This document shows positions 1 to 14,200 of a DNA stretch of 64,000 bases, one piece after another; position 1 is the stretch's first letter, and each line of letters starts with the position of its first letter. A program made the position numbers and the translations under genes. Below the pieces are notes generated by a model. It saw nothing but the letters and a program-made list of their open reading frames with translations. It searched no databases and was not told where the DNA came from. Source of the stretch: Phallusia fumigata (taxonomy: Eukaryota; Chordata; Ascidiacea; Phlebobranchia; Ascidiidae); contig QXVZ01001034.1 in assembly GCA_008931825.1 (NCBI GenBank), positions 124,001 to 188,000 on the forward strand. Direction: 5' to 3'.

Positions 1-2240
1 TTGTTTTTAAGATCGTCTTCAAACTCCGAACGACATTCGCAAGAATGCAGGAAATGCTTCACAACAAGCCAAACCACGAAACGAGAATTTTCCGAAAATG
101 AAAAAATCGTTCTCAAAACATAAGAGAACGAGGACGACCACGACCACCCACGAAGGTGAAGGTTAGGAAGCAGAGGAACATTTAAAGCCGATTAGTTTCC
201 GACTTAGCATTAGGGGTGGCAGACAGGGGGTTTAGCGAAACAGGTTAAGTATTAAAATAAAGGTCAAGTGAAGGTCGAAGATTTGGATTGATAGTTGGGC
301 AAGAAGCAGTCATAGTAAGATGATTTCAGGAATTAGGGAATTTGTAACGCCTTGTTTGTAATGACTACTTATGTAACTGGACGGGTAATTACCACTTTTA
401 CTTCAATAACTAAATTCCCTTTGTAAGGCATACTATTAAATGTTTTTAATACATTTTTAAGTAAGGATCTCTAACACGTTTACGCAGGTATGGCTCTTCA
501 CTATAAAACACACTCATATCCACTGTAGAAAAAATTACCAGTTTCAAAGTAGCAACTAATCAGTGGCATCACAATATGGTAGTTTCCACTCAGATCAACA
601 TGAAACCAAGTAGCGAGCGGTTTCCTTTGCGCATCTTGTGTCGTCTCAATCAGTTACTTAGCTTCCACCGCGCGAACTAATCTCAGCAAATCTATAATCT
701 GACTAGCCGCTCTTAATTTCACGCCAGTCAACCTCGACGAAATTATCGCTTGACGCAGATCGTTTACACCACGCCGGGTTAGACATCTTTTTCTCAAGTG
801 TTGCGGTTTTTGATTGATTGCCGTGGCTGCTTTTAATAATTTTCGTGTTTTAAAAAAAGTACCTGATGCAGATTTTAAACCGCAACATATTTTAATGCAA
901 AGTCTCAGACAATTTTAACTTGAAAAGCAAAACACGTTGTTAGATATTGTTAATTCAAATTTTAAAAATGGCCTGGGCCTAGCGTTTTTTTAAGAATTTA
1001 AAACGCGGAATTCTGTTTAAAATCCGCGAGGACATAACAGACAACAAGGTTTTAAGTTATTAGCGGCCCATAATCCCGCAAAATAGAAGAAGATAAATTT
1101 GCGCAGCGAATGTCAATGTAAACATACCAACAGCAAAGGCCTGGTACGGTGTGATGCGAGTTATCGGAAAAATCAACACCAGAAGTTCTCACTACAGAGC
1201 GTCAGAAATAGAGATCAACCGCTAATGCAGATTATCGTCTGATAGCGATGCAGAAAAATGTGTGAAGTGTTTGCTTTAATTAATACTGTGGTTTCGATCA
1301 AAGTGATCTGCTTTTTAATACGCACAATTAAACGGTGGATATTAAAAGTTTTTATTACATTTTCTTTACCTGAAAATAATTCGGTAATTTATAAAAGGAT
1401 TTTTAAGAAAATTTTATTAAGTTGCATTTGTCAGACTGTAAAAAACAGTGGGCATCATAAAATTTGTCATTTAAAAAAATTCTTTTAATGACGTTAAGAA
1501 AAGTTAAAAAAACAAAAAAATTAATAAAAAGTCGCGCACTGCCAAACAACATTTATTTCATACGCTAGGTGGCGATAGTATTCTACCCAGACTAACCCCC
1601 ACAAAATCAACAAATTCTTACAGAAGAAGAATATTAACCTGACAGGCGAGATATGCGCTGACCCTGAAACGACCCTAGATTAGGGGGATCACGCCACCAC
1701 CCCCTGCTTACGTCATAGCGGAAAGACAGTCAATCCCTTGACACGGATTTCCCGCCAAATCCTCAAAGTCGAGATAACATGTTGTCCTTGACTCTGGTTC
1801 CAGGTTAGGTTTTATTCAGGAAATATTTGAGGCTTTTGAAGACGTATAAGGATTATGGTAAATGTGGTAAAGCATTCCGGGCATATGCTTTTCTCCCGAG
1901 GGGGATTACGGGGTCAGTCGTCAAAGTTAAATGCCCACACTTGCCCATAGATGTCTGGGCCATTCGAAAATGAAGATACTGTCTGTATGGGGTTAGTGCA
2001 GTGGTCGCCATGCAACCTGTTAGATGCATTTCCCCCTTTGCCTGTTTAATATGCATTCCCCCCTGCTAAACAAGAAGTGGTATAAGGCAATATCAAAAGG
2101 TTTGAAACCACTGGTGTACTTTAAAACAAATGCTACCCTTAAGTGAATAAAGTAACTATCGAGTGGCACCATTGGGCAACTGTAATAGGTAGAAGAGAAC
2201 TCAAAGTTGATCGTTGACAAAACAGAAATTTTGCACTTAC
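1..2240. other. Probable intron of the DCBLD-like gene
   Basis: I see no convincing exon, RNA gene or repeat here. Short open frames lack domain likeness and good splice borders. The following LCCL exon is expected on the minus strand further left or beyond the edge. Confidence 0.5.
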
Positions 2241-5200
2241 GTCTCTGTACATATCATCGCCGTAGATTACATGAGTCGGGATTCCGACACATCCGCCAGG
2301 ACAAACCACACTGTAAACACAGAACGACAAGGGTTAGGAATCTTCAGACAAGTTATTGACAAGTTCAGATCAGATCAAAAAAGTGAAGATCAAAAGCAAA
2401 GCTGAAATCGCGTTTTAAACATCTTAGTGGTGAAATACGTATGAGTCAACAGTGTTTGTCGAAACGTATGAAATGTTTTACACACAAGTACTAGATGTAT
2501 TTTCTCATCGAGAATATTAAAAACCGTGCACTTTAGTGGTGAAATTTGAATTGGTCCTGGCTAACTTGGTCAAATTTTGAACTTAAACTGATAGAGAAGC
2601 TGCTTAAGTTGTGGCAATTAAACAACAGCAAGGTGAAGCATTATATCAACCAAAAACGTAATCAAACGTATTAACTCAAACGAAAGCCAATTAATTCGTC
2701 CCGCTCCGAGGACAGTTATAGAGTATAGGGATTTGCACATGAACTTGCCTGGCAGAAAAGTCTCAAGCAAAGTTTTATAATTGACTACCATATAAGTAAC
2801 GGGATATTGGTCTGTTGAATGCACGACGTTGGATTTCAAAGCGGATTTCTAAACGAATTTTGTCCGGTAAACAATATTTCAAAATCGTAAAAAAAAATTT
2901 TTTGAAATGTTTTGGAATTAATCAAAGCTTTAATATTTTGAGGCAAGACTAAAACAAACCCTAATATACGTCGCACAAAACTTGTTTCAACACACACAAA
3001 CCATATTAAGTTGTACATGCAGCAAGTGCCACTGTCGGTAGCAGAAAGCCAGGTCCGAACGAACTTCAATCCCTATGCGGTTAGTAGTTAGGTCGCAGTC
3101 CTGATTCATAAAAACTTTCGCGATTTTATCGACAAGTAATTTGAGCTAACATTAAACGCACTCTGCCGTAGCCTGGGGCTAGCAGCTCGGAGCCTTGCTC
3201 GAAGCTGTCATCACGGTCTTATCCAGGCAAGCCAAATTGCGGGATGTTAATTAACCATAAATCCCAGGCACTGCAAGGTCAGCGCCACACGATAGAATCG
3301 CATAAATATGGATTTTTTTAGGTGCAAGGGGGTTTTACACAAACACAAGGGTCCAGACTTGGACAACCGGATGATTTTAGTTGCCTAAGTATGCTAATTC
3401 TAATCTAATTTGTAAAATGTTTGTACTTTTCAATTGTTCTCATTGTAATTGTCGTGTAATTCGCTATGGCTGCCGCGATTCTAAGTTTTAGCAAAAAAAA
3501 CTGTTGTAATGTTTTAATCTAATTTCCGGTTTTACCGAAAATCCTACTGCTCCATGGGTTATTATTGTTGCTGCACTTGTTTAGCGCTTATGGGTGTTTT
3601 GTGTCTGTGGTAAGTCGCATGAGATTTACACCTCTAAATTTAACATTCTGATTCTGCTACTGCTGTATTACGCACAAGGTAAGGCACGGATTTATGTGGT
3701 TAATTTTCGTTAAGTTTCTGTGAAAAAACGTGGTTTGTTTGATGCAAGATAAACAAACTTGATACATATCCGAACAAAAGACTCGTTCAGTTGGCTTTTT
3801 ATTCAATCTAGACTTCCATGCCAAAAACTCGCTAGTTTCCAATTTGGCAAATGCTATTAAAAAGCCCTGAATCGCCATTTAACGGTAGCCTTCTACCAAA
3901 GCGCAAACTCAACAGGTTTAGTTTTGACAAGGCAAAGCCTGTGTTCGAATAAAAAAGCAAAACCGCAATATTTAGAATGAAATTCTCCGCTAATGCAAGA
4001 TCGTCGTTCGCCCCCGACGTTACCGTGGCAACCGGCGCAAAACCAAATCCCGGGAATTAACGGGATCGAAATCGGACCTCGACGAAACGCGATACGGTCT
4101 CACGGCGTTCGGACTCGGCGAAACATGTACGAACACGGTTGTGACGTCATAATTGAACGTCCGATTTTCCGATCGCTCCTCGCGGGCGTTTAATTGTTGG
4201 CTGGTGATTCGCGGGTACGCCGCGTGAACAAGTGTGATAATAAGCAGGTTTGATGAACTACTAGTTAGTGATTAATACCCGGAGTTAAATTGAGTCATCT
4301 TTTTTTCTGGATAGTCGAATGTTTTTGTCAGGATCTATTTTGACATGACCCCAATCACCAACAGCAACTGATTAGAACTGATTTAAATTACATATCAGGC
4401 TTACTTGGGTTATGAAGTTTTGCCGAAATAGCAACAGTTAGCTCAAGAACTTCAACAGGCTTTACATAAACTGGTTGCAATTTGGTTTTATCATTATCCT
4501 TAATTGGTGAAAATGACTGGATTCAATGTCCATAGTTCATCGAATTGAGCGCAGCGACCAACTCGGGGGTGGCGTTGTTCTAAACCCTTCTCGCGCCGTC
4601 ACGCTTTGTCAAGCGTGAAACGCCGGAACGTACACCAGTGACGTCATAATACCTTCGGAATTTTAACCCTCGCGTGAGCTGCCATTGCAAGAGCGCGCGA
4701 TTACGCCGATTTGGCGGATTTCGACAATGACGTCATCTAATATGACGCAGTATGTGACGTATGCTCACCTGAAGGTTTGCTCCACAACTCTGTCCTGACC
4801 TTTCGCCGAACAAGTGACGAAATCTGAAAAAAGAAAAAAATTCAATGCAAAAGCGGTTGCGCTGACCACTGGACCAACTTGGCTGTCTGGTGGGAATTTA
4901 CTTCCGGATGATTGGGTCACAATGCACATAACGTCACAAAGCACTACGTCACAATGGCATATGGCACGGGATTACGGATGTTCCGAGATGTTTTATAAGG
5001 CCCCAGGGACCAGAGGCCATTAAATGGTGGCAAGTAATGCGAACATATATATGTGTCGTTGCGCAAAATAAATGTACGCGCGTTTGCGACTGTTTGCAAT
5101 TTTTTGTGGATTTAAAGACACACGGTTTGTTAGACTTGATAAGAAAAACTTTTAAGAGTCTTTTACAGCAAGCCATAGAGGCAAGCACAAAACTTTTGTT

Positions 5201-8200
5201 AAACCTATAATGCTGCGACGTACAGACACTGTTGGAGTCACCAAGGAAAACCTACTGTTAAAACCGCGCAAAAAGTTTAGAAGTTCCCGCTACCGGTGAC
5301 GTGGGCACCCAGCTTGACTTTGTCACGCATGATTGGATTACACCCCCTCCCAGCAGGCCCCATTGTCCCCTAGCCCCAGGGGGCTTGCGCTTAGCAGCAG
5401 CATTCGGAAGAACTGGGCAGGAATTTAGATCATGTATCAGGAAGAATTAAAGGTTTAACTGCAGAGTTGTTTAACAGAGGACTGCATGGCTCCTTATAAG
5501 GAAGAGTTCCTAGGCGGTGTAGATGGCCTTCGACCTTTGTGAAGGGTATGGCGGTTTTTGTGGTTACATTGTGTTGAGCAAGAGGTGTTAAACTGCCCAA
5601 ATCCCTTTGTTCATTAGTGACTTACGTTAACGCTAATTCAAACACCTAATTTAAACTTGAAACTAATTAGCAATGCGTTTCGCTGCGGTATAGGTTTTCG
5701 AAACAAATCATTTCGTCATGGACAACACTAACATGACCACAAAACTCAAAATTTGTCTAACTTTGCCAACTTTGCTACTAAAAATCAATCAGATCTTCCC
5801 ATACGCCAACCACTTCTCTGGATTTGGCCGTTACAGGCAAACAATGTGAATAGTTTCAAGAATTCAGTTTGAATTTATCCGGTTAACATGTGTTCAACAC
5901 GAACCCCAGGTCTTCTGTTAGCGTTGTTTGGTAACAAACAAGCACAAAAACGGAATGCCCCAAACAACGGGGTTTGTTTATGACGCAACAAGAGGGGACA
6001 ATAAGTCAGGAATTTCGTGTCCTAATTCAGGTGAAGGCTCGATCTTCAAAATAGATTTTCACCTTGGGTCGCTGAAACACATCCATAAACTAACGTGGTG
6101 TTAAAGAGGGTAAGAAATAGGGTTTAAGGTGTTTCGGGTCCTGAAAGGATGTGCTCTATTATTTACACTGTTGGTCCAATTGTTAAATACTGTGTCATTG
6201 TTCTCGTTATTTGGAAAAATAAAAATATCTGTATTTTACGTCAAAATTTTTAACATGTCCACAAGCAAAATGGGGAACTTACCATGAATGGGGAATCCAG
6301 GGGTGATGGCAATGAAAGAAATAAGAAATCCGTTCCCCGTAAAAGTGGAGGGTCGTCGGAAAAGCACAGTTCCCGTGTTGTTGGGAAGAATAACGGTATC
6401 GGGGTTGTTGCCAGGACAGTATTTATCTGTAATGGACCCAAAAATGCAAAGTTTTATTAAAAGCAATTAGAGAGACAATTAACCAAATAGAATTGGTTTT
6501 GTTTAAAGTTGCAGTGTTTCTTGAGGACAAACAAAACTTGAAAACAGTTCGAATTCGTTATGGTGACACAGCCGATATGAGATGGTGTCACTAACACCAT
6601 ATTTTACGAACTGAGGGTAACAACCAAACGTCCTGTACACTGAAAACGTTTCCACGACCCCTTACTAAACATATCCAACCACCATTGAAGACTTGCTTAC
6701 AAAACCACAAATATTTCGACCGAAGTTGGTCGAAAACGTTTAATCAGCCATCAAAGTTAAACGCAACTTCCAAGGTTAGATCCAGTTTTAATTTGCTTGT
6801 TTGTATTTCGCATATTTCCTTCCTCTGCTGGCTCTACGTGCACGTGCAAATTACTTTGTAGCAGAACGAAGATTATCCCGCCTTATTATGACACGCTTGG
6901 TCACGTGACAATGCCTTTTGGCGCGTAATTATTAAGAGGCAGGAAGTTGGAGCTGGCACCACCAACACTGAGGTTGGATTTAAGGAATTTGAGGTCGGAA
7001 ATGTTGGGACACGCTTATGTTAATTCGGCTGTGGAAGTGAAGAGAAACAGTAAGATTTGAAACAGCGATTTGTCGCAGTAAGATATTTCCAAAACACTAT
7101 ACATCGAAGTTTAAGTACAGTGGAAGTTGTACAGGCAATTTGTTCGTTGTGTTTGAACAGTCATGGATTTACCTAAATTTCAAAGAGAAATGATTTACAA
7201 CCATTAAAATGCATTTTCTGTATTGCGCAGTTAGTTCACAAAAAAACACACACTCGTTTGTCAAAGAAAATATTTTCAAAAAACGTTTAGCTCTAAAAAG
7301 GTTATCGCTCTTTTGCAGTTTGGTAACAGAAAAATTAACCACGCGTAAAAACCTTTTTTGACCCAAAACTATGTAGAAATATATCCCAACGATTCACGAT
7401 GAACCGTATTCTGCCAGCCACAAATACTTCAGATTTTACCAACCTTAACAACACAAAGTCTTGAGACTATAATGTGTGGGTGTAGAGCCCTTACTTCGTG
7501 TCAAACCCGACAGGTCTATTACACTCAAGACCCTACTGTTGACGCAATGGCGGTTACAGCACCTGCAGGCGACGCCTCGTGTCTACAAACAAGCCCAAGT
7601 CTCTGCTATACTGAAGAGGCGTCAACGCATCATTTCGCATGTGCAAATACAACAGCTAAACCTCGCTTAATCTTGTAAGGAGCGGGTCTTGTTTTCGGCT
7701 GCAGACGTCGTCGGCCGTGAAGGGGAGATCTGCTGATGGTGAGTTGGTAACACGAGCAGACACCCTCATTCGGCTTGCTCGGTTTAGTTTTTGACTTTTT
7801 CCAACGGTTGCGGGTGTTGGATTCGTATTTGTGCACATAAACGGATTTGTGTTTGAAAAGAAAGGTGAGGGTATATGTTTCTCAACAGAATACAAAAGTC
7901 AGGAATAAAAGACACGGATTTGAAGAATATCTTAATTTAAAAAATAACTGCCAAAAAGACACTGTATTCACTATATACAAGTTCTATGGCAGGTATGTTT
8001 AACTAAAAATACAAAAAAATAAAATTCTTTCAATACCATCAAGCAAAGTATCAATTTGAACCTTGGGGAATAAAGAGGTTTACTTTGCAAATAGTTGGTT
8101 GGACTTTAGTGTATCTTGGTATTGTTTAGTTGATCCAGCGTTGTTTTTTCAAGATTAAGCTGAAGGTTTCCCCCCACATTTCTCACAAGCAAATCCTAAT

Positions 8201-11200
8201 AATTTTTTTTTGCTAGAAAAACCCCAAACCCTGCTAGACATTAGTGTTGAGTTACACGGGGAGGCGACACGGCACAGGGTGAACGCATTCCATCCGCATG
8301 ACATTCAGTTGTCCCTCACAACATCCGATTACGAATCACCTAAAACAATTCGTCACAACCCCGACGACTAACCTCAGACGAGCGGTCTAATATTACAGTG
8401 ACTGTCGCAAACATCACATAACCCTGAACATACTTGGGGTTTGTTTGCCCCCTTGGGGGTGACTGGGATTATGTCACGTGGTTTGGAAGCGGGGTGAGTC
8501 AGAATAAGACATGGGTAGGAATCTGATATGTTTTGTTATGGGTCGTCAAAATCATCGTCATTATGGGGATCACGGGCGTCTGAATAAGTGTGAAGTTTCG
8601 GTTGTTAATGGGGTTTTCTAGTTTAGGGGTCAAAGAAACAAATGCGGGGGCTGTTTCGAAAGAGAAAAGATACCGTTGGGAAATCATTAAACAAGTTATT
8701 TTAAAGGTTAAAACTATCCACAAGCTGCAAGTATTTAATGTGGTGGTCGTTGTATTTTTGGGGCTATCAGTTCAAACTGATTTGTAAAAACAATACCTGA
8801 ACCATTGTCTGCGCAGATATTTAAACCCTTCGGTATTTAGTGCACATTATGTGGTGTGAAAAATTGGGTGAATCCAACCAACAGTCACATAATTTAATTA
8901 CATGTGTTTGCGTTGTTAAATTTTACTGTGGGGTGCCCGATGGGTCACTTGGAGTCAAAGTTACAGTGCACAACTTCAGATATCAATCTATCTTCCTGAA
9001 AGGAGATTCACAAAGAAATGGAAAAAAGGGAAGAACGCGAAAAGAAAACGCTCTTAAACAGTTTGACAACAAGTTAAAAAAGAATTCGTCGAAACCATTT
9101 TGAACGTGGTCAGATACAAAAATCCAGACGAAAGCAAATATTTTTAGTCAGACGCAGACACGTTTTTCGAACTGAACATTCAGTGAAGCTGTTTTTGCTC
9201 CCATACAGTTTGTACACCTTTAAACTGGCACGCAACTTGTTACGCATCAATGAACAAGCGCCAGCTCGGCCAATCAGCGATAAGAAAGATGAGAATGGCA
9301 AAGGTTGAAGGGTGAATCATTAGGAGTGAGTATGAAAGGGGAGAGCACTGGGGCCCGTAGGGGTCCCAGCATACGTTATTCGGTAACTTTAAACCGAGCA
9401 CCGCAGTAGTTAAGCACTCTGGAGTGTTTGTTTTGGGCCGCATAAACCGGGCCGTATCAGATAAGCGGGTGAATTAGTGAACAGTACATTCTGAAACTCG
9501 ATAAGACCGAATCGTGGAAAGAAATTCTTGTTTAAATAGCAAATGCCTATTCTTCAAAAAACATCTGTGAACGAGGGCGCGCAAAACATTTTTTTAAATA
9601 AAGTAAAAACAAATGGGAACGTGTGGGAAGAGTTTACTATGTTAAGATCCCTTTCAAAACCACTGCAGCTTAGCACGCGCAAAGGACAAAAATAACTTTT
9701 ACTACATCCGGATAAATTCCTGTGATAACCAGGTGCAAGAAAATTAAGCACGAACAGCGGGACCGCGAAGTTTAGTGCAAAAACATAATTATTCGCTCCG
9801 ATTTTGCCTGATAATTACCGTGCGCTGATCCGGTGGAGCAATCTTAATTGCCGGGTCGATGTGAAAACCACATGGCCTAAAACGTGAGAAAACCTCAACA
9901 ACGCAGGTGCGAGGCGAGAGGAATTCTTTACAAAGGATTGCAAACTTGTGGGATTAGCGGATTTTAAATCTTAGGTATTTTCCGACCCAAACGCCACGGA
10001 TTTCACGATCCGGAGCACCACTGTGGGTGGCCCGATCCGCTTCATTGACAGGAGGGATGATCTGGGGTCTTGAATTATTTGCACGTTGGCAGTGGGGGTC
10101 GGAAGCGGGAGGGGTCAAGGTGCCCCCCCCCCCACACAGAAAACTAACCCACATTGGAAACAGAGTCTTTAGATTAAACCCCCATTAAGACTGTGGTGTA
10201 ACTTTATTCCAAGCATCAGAAACGACTGTGAAAGTCAACGTCAAGCATAAACTGTTACTTTATTGGTTTGTCACAATTTTACAACATTTACAAACACATC
10301 TATGAAGATAAGAACAGTATCTGAAACTCTTCCCTAGGATCGCAACTAAGATTTTGACAAAACGGACAAAGACATTACCGACGTGGCTTTAATATAGTTG
10401 CTCTTTGCAGCAAACTTGTCGCTACAGTTGCACTGTAAACACGTCGGATTGACACATAAACATGCGAGTGACATCTAAACAGAACAATGCAACCGTTCGC
10501 AGAAAACAAATTGACTTGCGACGATTTACAAACTGCGAACTGTCAACAATCAATCAAACATCGGGCAATATAATCACGCCCCAGGCAACGTAAGACAGTT
10601 TGTCACTGTAAGATTACAAACCTTATCAAGGTATTCCGAACAGTTTAGTTTATTAAAGGTATTTTGCAAGAAGTGCAAAGACGTTAAAACGAATTTTGAG
10701 AAAAGACGAATCGACAAAACTATTGTGTGATATTCGGTGAAATTCATTTATGTAACAATGAGGGAGTTTGATACAAACATTCCCTGCTAGTGAAGTGACT
10801 TGGGAACTGCCAATTAATTTGGTGATCTAACTTTTTTGCAACCGAAATGACATAATCTCCAATGTCTTTTAGCATTGTGATGTTATATCACAACGTCGAA
10901 GCACTTGAACTATTACGTAAATCCGACAAATTCGCACCAACACTGGAGGTGCGTTCAGCCACGCGATAAGTCAACAAAGTCACGTGTTGACGTACTTCGA
11001 TGCAAAAATATCAATGACAAATATTTTCTCCCCAGTGAAATACCTACAGCATACGACCTGGGAATTTGTCTGTGGTTGTAAGCGGAATTAGGGGCTGTGG
11101 CATAGAAATGGTAAGTTGAAGAGTACATTGTCAAATCGGGTTTAAAGGTTTGAGATGGTAAAAGCATATAAAATAGCTACAGGCAGCAGTATTCTGCTCC

Positions 11201-14200
11201 CCACCACTTCAAAGTGGTTTTAAATTCGCAGTTTTCAGACATAATCAAACTGGAATGCGTTTGCATCTCTGATATACCACACATAGAGAATCGGACAACA
11301 CCACATGCACTGGTGGCGTCTAACAAAACAAGAATTTTAGGTGCGCGTTCGTTTGTGACGTAACAAGTACGATTACCCTCCACTCGAACCATCTCCCCGT
11401 TGTTATTGGGGGCGTCGGAGTTGGAGTGGTCTCATACCTCAACTTTCCCCAGCACAACTACCCAACTACTGTGGCTGGTGAAGAGGTAATCAACAACCAG
11501 TTAAATGCCCCGACATATTTTGTGGTGTTGTATGATATGAGTGGAGATATTCAACTTCAGGTACTTATAGCCTGCGAAATCCGGTATATGTGTAAGTTAT
11601 AATTGACTTGAACTTATTTCTTAAGCTTAAACGAGGGTTTTGATTTATTTGCAAACCAGGTGATACAGAGATTGGACCCAAGTCCCAACCAATGATGAAA
11701 CCTAACTATGTTAAGCCAAGTAAACTATTTGGTAAAAACAACATCTTTAAACCCTCAAAAAGTCTAATGACATTGGTTACATTGACAAGATCTCGCCGTC
11801 CTAAGAGACCCATTAATCATGTTACAAATGACTTTACACGCAATCTGAACGTTTGAAAGAATGCAAACACTGTTAATGACAGGTTGAAAAACATCTCAAC
11901 AATTGCTTTAATTGCTTGAACACCGGTACCATGTAATAAGGTTAGTGAAGCTAAAGAGAGGGGGTAAAGAGTTGGGCAACAAGGCCCCAGGGAGGAATGT
12001 AGAGGTGTTTGCTTAACCCATAGGATGTCTGGGGTCACTTACGTCGCCCCACGGGAGGCTGAAGAAAAGGAGTGGGGCAGACAGACTAAGTTGCATGATG
12101 AGTTACAAGCCAATGGAGTAGAACATGAGATAGATTGAATGGTGAAAGGTTTACTGGAAACAACAATTTGTAAAAACAGCTTATCTGAAGTGCCGAAAAA
12201 TGAATTAAGTGTAGAGGAACTTTGTTTTAAATCAAAACGTTTTAATTCAGACAATTGGCAAACTGAAACTACACTCATTGGAACAAACGGTTTCAAAACA
12301 AAAATTCTGCATGGGCTAATATCATGGTTCTGCAAAATACTGAGGGAGCAAATATAAGCACTTGTTTTCATCAGACGATGCAACCAACATTCGCCAAATG
12401 TTCCCGAGACTTCATTCAACAGCAACCGGCACTGCATTACGTCCAATTAAATCCCCACCGCAATACTTCACAATGTCAAAACAAACATATCTTCACCATC
12501 GATCTCATTGCAAGGCGACTCCCGCAGCAGATTTACATCCAGGCGGTCGCCGACACAACCTCTGTTTCAAAACATTTGTCAACTTCGATAAACAGATCAC
12601 CAGGCATATGCTGTTGATCCAAAACCCGAAGCTATCCGGGGGTGCCAAGAAAAACTCGCCCGGGGTGGGCCCATCGCGCTGCTCTGTGACGTCATAATGA
12701 CAACATAAAAGCGGCCCGTCCCCCCACCCGGTCGGGCGACGCTTCGCCTGTGATAAGGGGGTGAAGGAATAAGATTAATGAACGCATTAGGGAGGGACAC
12801 AATGCGCTCACGGATTTTTGTCCGACTGCCTAATGTGGCAATTGCAATTTAATTTTTACGTGTTACTGCCTTACCGAAAACATCTTTGCGTTAAAGATCT
12901 AGAAACACGTCGCCATTGACATGATGAAGTAAAACATGAATATTGGGAATTTAAAATAGTCCATTGAAAGCTATGAAAGCAGTTTCACGGCCTATAACTG
13001 AAAACTGAAACCGCAACAGACATATTAAAAATGCTCCGCATTAGGCAAAAACCTAAAGAAAATAAATTGATTATGCACATGTTTGGTTAATATTCAAAGT
13101 TTCGCGTATGCTTCATTTCCGTCCAATTATTTTCCATCACAACAACAAAGACAGCGCGTTCATTTTGGTCGCCTTAACCGCACCACTACACGAGGGTTAG
13201 CTTACAAAATTGCACAGCACTTTATGAAACCGGAATCTCAGCGCGGCGGCAACTCTATCCCATATGGGATTTGCCACTTTAATGTTAAGGCTCGGATGAA
13301 CTTGGCTTTGAAACGTTATGAAGGAAATAATCCCGACTTTGGGTCGTTCTAATCCCACATAAAGGTCAAAAGAAATCCTTGGGAAGCAGAAATCGTAAAA
13401 TCCCAAGCCGTTTTTCAAACCACGGGGCGTCTTCTTACGTTTAGGGGTCACTGGAAAGGCCCCAATGGCATGGTGGATTGGATTAGTCAGCATCTAAACC
13501 CGTGTACATGTAAAGGGATGCGGTGAAATGCTTTGATAAAAACGGGCCAAAAGCAGTAATGGATATTTATGGACATTGTCGCGTAAATAGAAACTTGTTG
13601 CAGGTAACTTGGTTTTAGTTGCGACCATGGTAACTTTTGAACTTTTGCTGCTATCATTTTTCAGATGTGACATACAAAGAATACGCACACCTAAAACCAC
13701 ACATTACCAAACAGCATTCAAATGAAAAAACAAGTTTTGAAAAGCTGTTGTATCAACCCTAACCATTTTTAAATCTTTAAAAAGCATAAACAATACATGA
13801 AAATGCAGTACAAATCTACTACATTTGTATACATACCGAATCTCCCTACACAACGTGTAGAAAAACTAGCTTTCACGAAAATATTCACATCAGTTAATAC
13901 CACAAGTCGGCAAGGGCGACGGTTGTGGTTCAAGTTAAAGCTTTTAATCCCCCAAAGCAGTTCTGACACATGTTTACAGGAATGTGGCAGATCAAAGCGA
14001 AGCGCCGATATTAGCAGATAACACGGGCTTTTATCCCTGGCGCCGTGTGTAAGCTTTTTCTTGTCGATCGCTGCTCCGCGTGTGGGAACAATGAAAATAG
14101 ACGCGAAAACGCGATTTGAGCAAATGAGGCAGAAAACCATGAAAAGTGGAAAGGACAACATCCCAAGCCGGATCAAATTGGATTTGTTGTAAAATCAATC

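Larger units (their letters stand above)
2311..6282. other. Intronic region between LCCL and CUB exons, with CRE-like sites
   Basis: No exon found, although a short linker exon is expected. Two CpG-richer patches near 4.0-4.2 kb and 4.6-4.75 kb contain GTGACGTCATAAT (4141 and 4638) and TGACGTCATCTAA (4728), palindromic CREB/ATF-type sites. Confidence 0.4.

Noticed and set aside
12039-12446. 135-codon minus-strand open frame
   Set aside because: Overlaps open frames on the plus strand, with no domain or splice support. Length is within chance for this window.
13769-14176. 135-codon minus-strand open frame
   Set aside because: No recognisable motif, overlapped by a plus-strand frame, and lying in a long intron.
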